The notes beneath the pieces were generated by a model. That model did not search any database, was not told the DNA's origin, and was given only the letters and a program-made list of their open reading frames with translations. From contig JAEZJV010000051.1 in NCBI GenBank assembly GCA_023415635.1, positions 124,001 through 188,000 of the forward strand: a stretch of DNA of 64,000 nt, in the 5' to 3' direction. Position 1 is the first letter of the stretch. Every line of letters starts with the position of its first letter. Positions 26,213 through 33,525 of the stretch are shown in pieces. The translations under genes and the position numbers were made by a program. Source of the DNA: Bacillota bacterium (lineage in GTDB: Bacteria > Bacillota > Clostridia > Lachnospirales > Lachnospiraceae).

Positions 26213-26752
26213 CTAAAAGCTTGGCGGAGTAGATACCCATAATAGGGTTGCGCCTGTCTTTTCCGAAGCAGTGATGTAGTGTTGCTTATTTGCGGTAAAG
26301 TAAAAGGATTCTCCTTTTTTTACTTTATAAGTACGATTTCCGATATGCAGGGAGATGCTTCCGTTCAGGATATAACCGAATTCTTCTCCTTCATGGGGGT
26401 TATCAGGATAGGTTGAGCCACCTGTATCCAAAGTCAACAGGATGGGCTCCATGATATTTTTCTGAGCATTAGGAATAATCCATTTTACTTCATTCTTCAG
26501 TTCGGCATCATACTTCTCAAAATAATCCGACTTCTTGAAGACTACCTGCTCGGCAGTCGTACCGCTGAAAAATTCCTCAAGATTTGTACCTAGACACTGC
26601 AGGATGTCCACCAGAGTTGCGATAGAGGGTGAGGTTAAGTCACGCTCCAGCTGGGAGATGAAGCCCTTGGATAACTCTGCCCGGTCAGCAAGCTCCTCCT
26701 GCGTCAGGCTTTTTTGGATACGCAATTCTTTGATTTTTGATCCGATATTCAT
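26213..26752 (-). CDS. XRE-family regulator with C-terminal cupin (polyamine operon regulator)
   Basis: A 179-residue DNA-binding regulator. Residues 1-60 are an XRE helix-turn-helix (IKELRIQKSLTQEELADRAE, then SKGFISQLERDLTSPS) and residues about 105-175 a cupin with NPHEGEEFGYILNGSISL and FTANKQHYITA, a likely ligand pocket. PuuR-type regulators that share this architecture sense putrescine. It heads the pot operon and is followed by potA with 19 bp between. A 17-bp palindrome at 26794-26810 lies just downstream of the operon promoter and about 40 bp before its start codon, so autorepression is likely. The ligand is inferred from context. Confidence 0.9.
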   Translation of the reverse strand: MNIGSKIKELRIQKSLTQEELADRAELSKGFISQLERDLTSPSIATLVDILQCLGTNLEEFFSGTTAEQVVFKKSDYFEKYDAELKNEVKWIIPNAQKNIMEPILLTLDTGGSTYPDNPHEGEEFGYILNGSISLHIGNRTYKVKKGESFYFTANKQHYITASEKTGATLLWVSTPPSF

Positions 26753-26793
26753 GAGGCGCTTCCTTTCAAATTCTTAATGACAATAAACTCAAA

Positions 26794-26851
26794 GTTTAGT
26801 TACGCTAAACAGCAACAATATAAATTATACTAGCATAATTCTTCTTGTCAA
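26794..26851 (-). promoter_or_regulatory. Promoter and palindromic operator of the polyamine operon
   Basis: On the minus strand TTGACA (complement of 26846-26851) and TATAAT (complement of 26824-26829) are 16 bp apart. The palindrome GTTTAG-N5-CTAAAC at 26794-26810 follows just after the expected transcription start. A repressor bound there would block the start of transcription. Confidence 0.72.
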
Positions 26852-27096
26852 TAACTTTCATAAAAATAATCAATGGAATAATATACAAAAATATTTTTTT
26901 ATGTGTTATTGGTTTTCTTAGGGAAATATTAATGGTCGTTACTGAAAAATACTGGATAAAGGTAAGAAGGATGGTAGATACCGAGGGGTATTTAGCTATC
27001 CTTATAATATAGAAGAAATATCTCGGAGCAGACAATTCATCAGGAAAGTGAAAGATGAAAGCGTATATGCTTTATGCTAAGAATAATGGATGCAAA
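26852..27096. other. Intergenic stretch upstream of the polyamine operon
   Basis: An AT-rich 245-bp stretch between the pot promoter and the aroC terminator. I see no supportable gene, RNA or repeat in it. Confidence 0.5.
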
Positions 27097-27136
27097 ACAA
27101 GGCTGACGGTTGCAGCATGGCGACCTTCAGCCTTGT
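27097..27136 (-). terminator. Terminator downstream of aroC
   Basis: ACAAGGCTGA (27097-27106) pairs with TCAGCCTTGT (27127-27136). The loop region also pairs partly. On the minus strand TTTTGCATCC follows, fitting the end of aroC. Confidence 0.6.
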
Positions 27137-27169
27137 AATATTGAAATGTATTGGGGAAAGCCAATGCAA

Positions 27170-28273
27170 TTATTTAATGTAGAAATCCTTAATTCTGTCT
27201 AGACGGGAGGCCATTCCCATAAAGAGAAGGTCTACCAGGGTAACCGCCACCATGGCTTCCACTACGACAACAGCACGAGGTACAATAATAGGATCGTGAC
27301 GTCCTTGAATCTCGACTTCGATGTTTTCATTCGCAGTATTGACCGTATTCTGAGGACGGAGAATAGAGGGTGTCGGCTTGATTGCCGCCCGGAGAATGAT
27401 ATCGGACCCATCACTTATACCACCCAGAATCCCACCGGAATGATTGCTGGCCTTGGTTACCCTCTGACCGTCCGGGCTGACAAAAGGATCGTTATTTTCT
27501 GCCCCTGTAGCAGCTGCGCTTTGAAAACCATCACCAATTTCTACCCCCTTTACGGCACCGATAGACATAACAGCTTTGGCTAATGACGCATCCAGTTTAT
27601 CAAAAACAGGTTCTCCGATTCCGGCAGGCATACCGGATATGATGCATTCGATTACACCTCCGACGGAGTTATTCTCCTTCATCTTTGCCAGAAGGTATTC
27701 TTCTGCCTGTGCGGATGCATCCGGATCAGGCATAAAGAGGGCGCTGGTACTTGTCTGCCCAGGATGGATATTATCATGGTTGATAGTAATAGGACCGATG
27801 GATCTTGTATAGGCATGTACTCTGATGCCTAGTTCCTTTAATATAGCACAGGCGACAGCACCGGCGGCAACGCGCCCTATGGTCTCCCGGCCGGAGGAAC
27901 GACCGCCGCCTCTGTAATCACGGAAACCATATTTTGCATCAAAAGTATAATCTGCATGTCCGGGACGGTAATAGGAAGCGATTTTCGAATAGTCCGCAGA
28001 GCGCTGGTTCTCGTTAAGAACAATCAGGGAAATAGGTGTTCCTGTTGTCAAGCCTTCAAAGACGCCGGAAAGAATGGATATTCTGTCCTCTTCCTTTCTA
28101 GGAGTGGAGTATTTGGTTTGCCCCGGTTTCCTTCTATTGAGATAGGTCTGTATATACTCGGTATCCAGCGCAAGACCGGCAGGGCATCCATCTATAATGA
28201 CACCGATCCCTTCTCCATGGGATTCTCCCCAGGTGGATAGCTTAAATATGGTTCCGAAAGTTGAGCCTGACAT
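27170..28273 (-). CDS. aroC: Chorismate synthase
   Basis: The last enzyme of the shikimate pathway, converting 5-enolpyruvylshikimate-3-phosphate to chorismate with reduced FMN. The start at 28273 is preceded by GGGAGG and gives the usual opening SGSTFGTIFKLSTWGESHGE. The 367-residue length is standard. Further family motifs are RRKPGQ near 48, YRGGGRSSGRETIGRVAAGA near 125, and DPFVSPDGQRVT.ASNHSGGILGG near 265-300. All FMN and substrate-binding histidines and arginines appear present. The gene stands alone, without other aro genes nearby. Confidence 0.97.
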   Translation of the reverse strand: MSGSTFGTIFKLSTWGESHGEGIGVIIDGCPAGLALDTEYIQTYLNRRKPGQTKYSTPRKEEDRISILSGVFEGLTTGTPISLIVLNENQRSADYSKIASYYRPGHADYTFDAKYGFRDYRGGGRSSGRETIGRVAAGAVACAILKELGIRVHAYTRSIGPITINHDNIHPGQTSTSALFMPDPDASAQAEEYLLAKMKENNSVGGVIECIISGMPAGIGEPVFDKLDASLAKAVMSIGAVKGVEIGDGFQSAAATGAENNDPFVSPDGQRVTKASNHSGGILGGISDGSDIILRAAIKPTPSILRPQNTVNTANENIEVEIQGRHDPIIVPRAVVVVEAMVAVTLVDLLFMGMASRLDRIKDFYIK

Positions 28274-28424
28274 AGTTACCTCCCTTAAGCAGCTGTTGGC
28301 TTTTAGCAAATCATCTAAAACTTATGAATAGTATATCGGAAAGTAGCCAGAGTTTCAATTACTATTACGGACATTTAAGTAAATTTATCATATATTGGAA
28401 TGACAATATCATTTGGGGAATTAC

Positions 28425-28634
28425 ATGGAAGGTAACAGAAAATATTCCGGAAACCCCTCCGGCTTTCAATATGCTAGGCGGAATAATCCAAGGTATTTCA
28501 ATACCGACTATAGACAAAGCTTAAATAATACCACGGGAAATGATGAAGATCTGATCATAGAAGATAATACGGTTTATGAGATAGACCGGGAATGCTATGA
28601 ACGCATGAAGAAAATGAAAAACAAGGAGAAGTAA
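28425..28634 (+). CDS. Small hydrophilic protein of unknown function
   Basis: A 69-residue protein starting at ATG 28425 with GGGG-type Shine-Dalgarno spacing. The N-terminal half is Asn, Arg and Gly rich (NPRYFNTDYRQSLNN), the middle acidic (EDLIIEDNTVYEIDRE), and the tail basic (RMKKMKNKEK). No membrane segment or cysteine. A strong terminator starts directly after the stop codon, which supports a real transcript. I recognise no family. It is divergent from aroC, with about 150 bp between the starts. Confidence 0.5.
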   Translation: MEGNRKYSGNPSGFQYARRNNPRYFNTDYRQSLNNTTGNDEDLIIEDNTVYEIDRECYERMKKMKNKEK

Positions 28635-28663
28635 ACAAAGAGTCTGCATTGCAGACTCTTTGT
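28635..28663 (+). terminator. Terminator after the small gene at 28425
   Basis: ACAAAGAGTCTGC and GCAGACTCTTTGT form a perfect 13-bp stem with a three-base loop, followed by TTCTTC. It starts right after the stop codon and also lies 3' of the convergent gene at 28707. Confidence 0.85.
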
Positions 28664-28706
28664 TTCTTCTAGTAACTAGAAGTACATAGCTGTGTAGGCG
28701 TTCTTT

Positions 28707-28925
28707 TTAGAAGAAGCTGCCATTTCCACAGCAGCAGCAGAGGATAAGGATGATTAAGATGATGCTGCATCCACCCTCTGATCCTCCAAAGCCACATCCG
28801 CCAAAACCGCTGTTGCCACCGCAGCAGCATAATAAGAGAATAACGATAATGATCCATGAACAATTATTATTACTCTCAAATCCTCTTCCTGCTTCGCCAC
28901 AACCTGTTGCTGCTAAATCACTCAT
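28707..28925 (-). CDS. Cysteine- and glycine-rich small membrane protein
   Basis: A 72-residue protein with two hydrophobic stretches, each ending in a cysteine cluster: WIIIVILLLCCC and IILIILILCCCC. A Gly-rich segment (NSGFGGCGFGGSEGGC) lies between them, so the sequence is roughly a tandem duplication. GGAGG lies eight bases before the ATG at 28925, an excellent ribosome site. Similar short Gly-rich hydrophobic proteins of the YjcZ type occur in endospore formers and are often sporulation-associated, but the cysteine clusters are unusual. Function is unknown; spore coat or membrane assembly is inference. Confidence 0.72.
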   Translation of the reverse strand: MSDLAATGCGEAGRGFESNNNCSWIIIVILLLCCCGGNSGFGGCGFGGSEGGCSIILIILILCCCCGNGSFF

Positions 28926-29132
28926 TGATTGTTCCTCCTAATATTAATTACAATGTATCATATGATGGATTGCTTGACTGATTTCCTAATTTATTTAGGA
29001 GATTAAGGATTTTTACAATTATAGATTTAATTTTTTGTAGCCTTGGCTACACATGGATAAGAGTATAATGGTATAATAACCTTATGAGATAAGAAACCAT
29101 ACACAACAGTTTGTGAGAAAGGAACTATTCAA

Positions 29133-29477
29133 ATGGAAGAGAACAGACAATACAAGCTAAAGAATATTGAAGTGTCTAAGGTGTTGAAGCTGGAAGATGA
29201 GATTAGCTATCAAAAGGGACAGGTAGTCAGTAAGACTCTGGTACAGAATAAAAATGTAAGCCTGACTCTGTTTTCCTTTGATCAGGGGGAAGAGATCAGC
29301 GCACATTCCTCTGATGGTGATGCACTTGTTACAGTTTTGGACGGAAAGGGCAGATTTACGGTAGGAGAGCAGATGTTTTATCTGGAGAAGGGAGATACGC
29401 TGGTTATGCCGAATCAGATACCCCATGCTGTATATGGGGAGGAACAGTTTAAGATGCTTTTGACAGTTATCTTCTAA
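29133..29477 (+). CDS. Cupin-domain protein
   Basis: A 114-residue single-domain cupin. The two cupin motifs appear as EISAHSSDGDALVTVLDGKGRF (about 50-71) and LEKGDTLVMPNQIPHAVYG (about 84-102), with the metal-binding His, Glu and His partly conserved. A GAAAGGA-type site lies upstream of the ATG at 29133. Cupins of this size can be isomerases, small-molecule binders or oxidation-stress proteins. No substrate is indicated. It is followed by the AraC regulator 87 bp downstream in the same direction, but that gene has its own promoter. Confidence 0.8.
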   Translation: MEENRQYKLKNIEVSKVLKLEDEISYQKGQVVSKTLVQNKNVSLTLFSFDQGEEISAHSSDGDALVTVLDGKGRFTVGEQMFYLEKGDTLVMPNQIPHAVYGEEQFKMLLTVIF

Positions 29478-29482
29478 TTATT

Positions 29483-29561
29483 ACAATTCATTCTGATTCT
29501 ATTTACATTACACCTGCTATCCATTATAATAATTAAAAATCAAAATGAATTGTAGGTGTAA
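29483..29561 (+). promoter_or_regulatory. Promoter of the araC-type gene with flanking inverted arms
   Basis: TTTACA (29502-29507) and TATAAT (29525-29530) are 17 bp apart. ACAATTCATT at 29483-29492 and its inverse AATGAATTGT at 29544-29553 flank the promoter on both sides, about 61 bp apart. TTACACCT (29508-29515) is also the inverse of AGGTGTAA (29554-29561), which holds the ribosome binding site. The expected transcript starts after the upstream copies, so a DNA-binding role is more likely than an RNA fold. Confidence 0.6.
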
Positions 29562-29563
29562 CT

Positions 29564-30472
29564 ATGTCTTTTGATACGATTGGCTTCAATGCTTTCCCAG
29601 ATTATGTTTTCCCCGTTTCAGTGACAGAAGACCTGTCAGGACTGAAGGAAAAGGACGCTACGAATTATTTTAAGATAATATTCATGAAAAGCGGCAGCTG
29701 TCATTTTATATTAAACAACAAAGAATTCATTTTGACAGGAGCCAGTACTATCTGTTTAAATCATACGGACGAGATAAAGTTTCTTCAGGTTTCGGAGAAA
29801 ACAATCAGGATTCTTTGGTTCCGTCCAACCGCAATAAATTCCATATTCACGCTTGAATTTATCAATACTCCTTCCCATGAGCTTAGCGCTACAGAGGGAC
29901 AGGATTTATATTATATCATGCAATTTCTGTCTGATGCCAGCCCAAGTCTTAAGCTTTTATCCTTACATACGATTGATTCCACCTTGGTGGAGCATAAGCT
30001 GCAGCTTATGAAAGAGTTACTTACCAAGCAGGATACCATGTACTGGCCCTGCCGCAGCCGTTCTTATCTGTTTGAGATCTTATTCTGCTTAGCAAGACAG
30101 GAGGAGGAAGAGGAGTTTGATACAATCCAGTCTTATAATGCATATTCGAGACTGGCGGTTAATGTGATTTATTATCTCAAGTCCTGTTATCAGAAGAAGA
30201 TTACCATCGAACATCTGGCGGAGGAATTCCATACTAACCGCACCTCACTGCTGAGTGATTTCAAAAAATATACAGGACAGTCTGTAAACCAATATCTTAT
30301 ACAGCTGCGTCTTACCATGGCTTCAACATTGCTCCGTGACACCTTGCTCACGATTGATGAGATTTGCAATCGGACAGGTTTTCATGATATCAGCTACTTC
30401 AGTAAGGTTTTTAAGAAAAAGCTAAATTATACGCCTTCCGAATACAGAAAGATATATAACCATATAGAATAA
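29564..30472 (+). CDS. AraC-family transcriptional regulator
   Basis: A 302-residue regulator. Residues 1-100 form a cupin-like sensing domain, probably for a small ligand. Residues about 205-300 form the AraC DNA-binding domain with two helix-turn-helix units, including IEHLAEEFHTNRTSLLSDFKKY, QSVNQYLIQLRL and CNRTGFHDISYFSKVFKK. AGGTG is placed five bases before the ATG at 29564. The paired inverted sites around its promoter suggest autoregulation. It runs into the protease gene with only 21 bp between, so it may control that gene. Confidence 0.88.
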   Translation: MSFDTIGFNAFPDYVFPVSVTEDLSGLKEKDATNYFKIIFMKSGSCHFILNNKEFILTGASTICLNHTDEIKFLQVSEKTIRILWFRPTAINSIFTLEFINTPSHELSATEGQDLYYIMQFLSDASPSLKLLSLHTIDSTLVEHKLQLMKELLTKQDTMYWPCRSRSYLFEILFCLARQEEEEEFDTIQSYNAYSRLAVNVIYYLKSCYQKKITIEHLAEEFHTNRTSLLSDFKKYTGQSVNQYLIQLRLTMASTLLRDTLLTIDEICNRTGFHDISYFSKVFKKKLNYTPSEYRKIYNHIE

Positions 30473-30493
30473 AGAATTAGCCCTCAGAATAGG

Positions 30494-31690
30494 ATGATAC
30501 AAAAAGCAGCTCAGGTTGGAAGCAGGATGATCAGAAGACATAAGGTTCAGATAATCGTTCACTGTGAAGAATATGAAAGACGACGGCGCTCCATAGAGAA
30601 CCTCGGACAGATCAAATACAGGCTTCCGATGATTGATTCTTATGTTATGGAGGTTGATGAGCAGCTTTTGGATGTGATCAAAGCAATGGATGGACTGCTC
30701 AGTTATGAGCTGGATACCAATATAACTGCCCAGATGAATAGAGTAAGTGATATTATCGAAGCACGCTGGGCCCATGAGCATGGATACTTTGGAACCGGAA
30801 TCGGCATAGCCGTAGTTGATACGGGTGTCGCTTTGCATAAGGATTTTATGGAAGGCGGCAGACGTATTATAGCCTTTGCAGATTTTATAAATCACAGAAA
30901 CGAGCCTTATGATGATAATGGGCATGGTACCCACGTCTCCGGAATTATTGGGGGAAACGGCTATTCATCCAAAGGAAAATATATAGGTATCGCACCGAAA
31001 TGCAATATCATTGGTATTAAGGTATTGGATAAACGAGGGGACGGCAATATCTCCGATGTTCTCGCAGGACTGCAATGGATTATTGATAATCGGAAAAAAT
31101 ATAACATTAGGATTGTAAATATATCGGTTGGTACCTCGTCAAAGGATAGTCTCGATGAAAATTCCCTGTTGGTTCAAGGGGTTAACGCAGTATGGGATAG
31201 TGGGATAGTGGTGGTAGTGGCTGCCGGTAACAATGGACCGGGACCGATGTCAATCTCAACCCCCGGAATCAGCAGGAAGGTTATTACAGTTGGCTCCTCC
31301 GATGATAATATGGCGGTGGAGGTGTTTGGAAGCGGACGTACTAAGGACTATTCCGGCAGAGGACCGACTCCCTTTTGTATCAAGAAGCCTGATATCGTCG
31401 CACCCGGTTCGAACATTGTCTCCTGTAATATCGGCCGATATCCTTCCAGGGGAAAGAATGGTGAGTTGCATACAATACCTACAGAATCTCCGATGATGTA
31501 TACGGTAAAAAGCGGGACTTCTATGGCTACACCGGTTGTAGCCGGTGCAGTTGCATTGCTGCTGGGTGCTCATCCGGAGCTTACGAACAGGGAGGTAAAG
31601 CTTAAGCTGCGAAGTTGCGCTGTGAATCTGGGGCAGCATTGGGAGAAGCAGGGCTGGGGTCTGTTAAATATCAGAAAGCTGTTGGAATAA
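30494..31690 (+). CDS. Subtilisin-like serine protease (peptidase S8), intracellular type
   Basis: A 398-residue S8 peptidase with the complete catalytic triad: Asp in VVDTGVALH near 116, His in DNGHGTHVSGI near 150, and Ser in SGTSMATPVVAGA near 342. AAGNNG provides the oxyanion Asn. There is no signal peptide. The N-terminal ~95 residues contain a short basic segment and an I9-like stretch that may act as an inhibitory propeptide. This resembles the intracellular subtilisins of Firmicutes, which degrade cytoplasmic protein late in growth. The ribosome site before ATG 30494 is weak; ATG 30527 is an alternative. Its close spacing after the AraC gene suggests joint transcription. A hairpin that is also a dispersed repeat terminates it. 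Confidence 0.92.
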   Translation: MIQKAAQVGSRMIRRHKVQIIVHCEEYERRRRSIENLGQIKYRLPMIDSYVMEVDEQLLDVIKAMDGLLSYELDTNITAQMNRVSDIIEARWAHEHGYFGTGIGIAVVDTGVALHKDFMEGGRRIIAFADFINHRNEPYDDNGHGTHVSGIIGGNGYSSKGKYIGIAPKCNIIGIKVLDKRGDGNISDVLAGLQWIIDNRKKYNIRIVNISVGTSSKDSLDENSLLVQGVNAVWDSGIVVVVAAGNNGPGPMSISTPGISRKVITVGSSDDNMAVEVFGSGRTKDYSGRGPTPFCIKKPDIVAPGSNIVSCNIGRYPSRGKNGELHTIPTESPMMYTVKSGTSMATPVVAGAVALLLGAHPELTNREVKLKLRSCAVNLGQHWEKQGWGLLNIRKLLE

Positions 31691-31730
31691 GCACCCGGTT
31701 ATTACACCTTCCATCGAAATAAAGAAGAGA

Positions 31731-31790
31731 TAAAAAGGGCGTGTATCAAAACTAACATTTTTAGTTAGGATTGAAACACGTCCTTTATTA
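31731..31790. repeat. Dispersed palindromic repeat, copy 2 (terminator-like)
   Basis: AGGGCGTGTATCAAAACTAAC and GTTAGGATTGAAACACGTCCT are imperfect arms around ATTTTTA. The reverse complement matches copy 3 at 54325-54380 at all but about one position over a 50-bp core. It lies between the protease and the convergent membrane gene and could terminate both. Confidence 0.8.
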
Positions 31791-31818
31791 TGTAAGGATA
31801 GTCCTTTTCTATAGCAGC

Positions 31819-32844
31819 TTACGCCGGATTACCACCCAGTCCATACTTGATCGATTTAAACAGCGTAACACCGGTATCCAAAAGATAGGAAAATACCAGA
31901 ATAAACACAAAAGCGGAAGTGATTTTATCCCATGCGATCTCTGTTTTTGAATACGAAAGATTGAATATAGTGTTTACCTGATCGGCAAAATTTGGATTCC
32001 AGATCTCAAAACGGGTAAATATGATCATCACAAGCAAAATACTGATGGTATTGATGATCGTAGTGAAAATACCATAACGTAAGGTGTATTTTCGTTCTGC
32101 CAGTTCCCAGAAATGCTTTAACACTCCAAGCCCCAGAACGATCAGAATCAGGGGTCGAACGGCAGGAAGCATCTCCAGATTGAATATAGAAATTGTTGTG
32201 GTATTTCCGTTACTTACAAAGTATACTCCGAGTAACTGAGGAGCCATAATGAATAGAATCGTTACCACAATGGTAAAAATAATGCCGATAATGGGTTCTG
32301 CGATGGAGATAGAAGCCTCTTTCACAGGAATAGGAGGAAGAGAGGAGACTACCCAGGGCTCTGTCAGTTCCTTTAACTTTATTCCCCTCCATTCAAAAAT
32401 GGCAAATATGATAGTTACGGATGCAAATGCTGACATTAAGCCGCTGATGATATTGGAGATCAAATTACTTAAAAGATCATTCCAGACATAACCGGAATTT
32501 GTAACAAAATCAAGCACTGTAACTGCACACATACCAAATAAGGTTGCTCCCAGCACGATTTTTAGCAGGAAAAGATAACGGGGAAAGAGCTCCGGACCTA
32601 TTAAAGAATGATTGATACTCCGATATTTATCTGCCATTTCTGCAGGGTTTCCCAGTTCATTCAGAATGGCGTCAATATCCTCATTGGTTACAGTACTGCC
32701 ATGAGTGCGGTCCTCCAGCATATCATCAATCAGTGTCCTCAGCTCATCCTCAATATCCTTGCGGTTACGTGTTAAATGCTTGGTGACCTGATAGATATAT
32801 CTTTTAATCATATCCTCCACATAATTATTGTTTGTCTGCTTCAT
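31819..32844 (-). CDS. Multi-spanning membrane protein with HAAS/DUF1700-like N-terminus
   Basis: A 341-residue membrane protein paired with a PadR regulator. Residues 1-75 are soluble and helical, with YIYQVTKHLTRNRKDIEDELR and AILNELGNPAEMADKYR, which resembles the HAAS (DUF1700) domain usually encoded beside PadR genes. About six membrane helices follow. GGAGG embedded in the 3' end of padR is nine bases before its ATG. The spacing to padR is only 4 bp, so the two are co-translated. The role is unknown; in related pairs the HAAS protein is thought to relay a membrane or envelope signal. Confidence 0.8.
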   Translation of the reverse strand: MKQTNNNYVEDMIKRYIYQVTKHLTRNRKDIEDELRTLIDDMLEDRTHGSTVTNEDIDAILNELGNPAEMADKYRSINHSLIGPELFPRYLFLLKIVLGATLFGMCAVTVLDFVTNSGYVWNDLLSNLISNIISGLMSAFASVTIIFAIFEWRGIKLKELTEPWVVSSLPPIPVKEASISIAEPIIGIIFTIVVTILFIMAPQLLGVYFVSNGNTTTISIFNLEMLPAVRPLILIVLGLGVLKHFWELAERKYTLRYGIFTTIINTISILLVMIIFTRFEIWNPNFADQVNTIFNLSYSKTEIAWDKITSAFVFILVFSYLLDTGVTLFKSIKYGLGGNPA

Positions 32845-32848
32845 TGTA

Positions 32849-33187
32849 TCATTCCTCCTTCATCAGATTATTCATATTCTGTACCATATCATTCCACACC
32901 TGCTTCAACTGAAGGCATACCTCATTACCAAGCTCTGTCAGCATATAGTATTTTCTGGGTTTGGTACCGGTGGTCTCCCATTCACTTTTGAGTAGCCCCT
33001 GAGTTTCCAGCCTACGAAGCAAGGGATACAGAGTATTGGCTTCCATTGGAATATGATTGTCGCTTAACTCCTGCACCAGTGAATAACCGTAAGTTGGAGA
33101 GGACAATTGGCACAGTACACTAAGTACAATAGTGCCACGTCGTAATTCTAGCAAAAGCCCGGATAATATGTCGCTCTTATTAGCCAT
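32849..33187 (-). CDS. PadR-family transcriptional repressor
   Basis: A 112-residue winged-helix repressor. Landmarks are LRRGTIVLSVLCQLSSPTYGY near 15, SLVQELSDNHIPMEANTLYP, then LLRRLETQGLLKSEW and the C-terminal dimer helix. The operator is visible at its own promoter: TGTGTA-A-TACACA lies between the -35 and -10 boxes at 33240-33269. That arrangement means it almost certainly represses itself and the downstream membrane gene. The inducing signal is unknown. Confidence 0.9.
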   Translation of the reverse strand: MANKSDILSGLLLELRRGTIVLSVLCQLSSPTYGYSLVQELSDNHIPMEANTLYPLLRRLETQGLLKSEWETTGTKPRKYYMLTELGNEVCLQLKQVWNDMVQNMNNLMKEE

Positions 33188-33239
33188 AAAATTAACCTTC
33201 CTTCTGTGTATATTGAATTGTATCTTTCACTTTGTAGCT

Positions 33240-33269
33240 ATTATACTGTGTAATACACAATAATGTCAA
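33240..33269 (-). promoter_or_regulatory. padR promoter with operator between -35 and -10
   Basis: On the minus strand TTGACA (complement of 33264-33269) and TATAAT (complement of 33240-33245) are 18 bp apart. The spacer contains the palindrome TGTGTAATACACA at 33247-33259. PadR proteins bind such ATGT/ACAT-like inverted repeats, so this is probably the autoregulatory site. Confidence 0.78.
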
Positions 33270-33443
33270 GCATAAAATAATAAAAAAATTAAAATGTTTT
33301 ATATGTAATATTATTGTGCTTATATATGAAGCTTATATTTAATATATAATAATACTTAGTTTATTTAATTTACAAATTACTGTTGTATTTTTTCGACCAA
33401 GGCTTTATAATAAGTATAGAAACTTATTCCTATTCTTTTTAGG

Positions 33444-33460
33444 ATGGATTACCAATCCAT
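33444..33460. promoter_or_regulatory. Small palindromes upstream of xylA
   Basis: ATGGATT-ACC-AATCCAT is a perfect 17-bp inverted repeat. It overlaps ACCAA/TTGGT arms a few bases downstream. It could be an operator of a xylose-responsive regulator, but no such regulator is nearby. Confidence 0.35.
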
Positions 33461-33525
33461 GGGTTTTGGTATCATTCTAATCAAAGCTCATAGGAATTTA
33501 TAATACTTTTAAGGAGGAAATGAAG

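Noticed and set aside
28669..28863. A Trp/Leu-rich frame opposite or in another phase to the cysteine-rich peptide
   Set aside because: It is a shifted reading of the same low-complexity DNA, and only the 28707-28925 frame has a ribosome site.
29483..29561. RNA switch hiding the ribosome site of the araC-type gene
   Set aside because: The complementary segment TTACACCT lies upstream of the expected transcription start, so it would not be in the mRNA.
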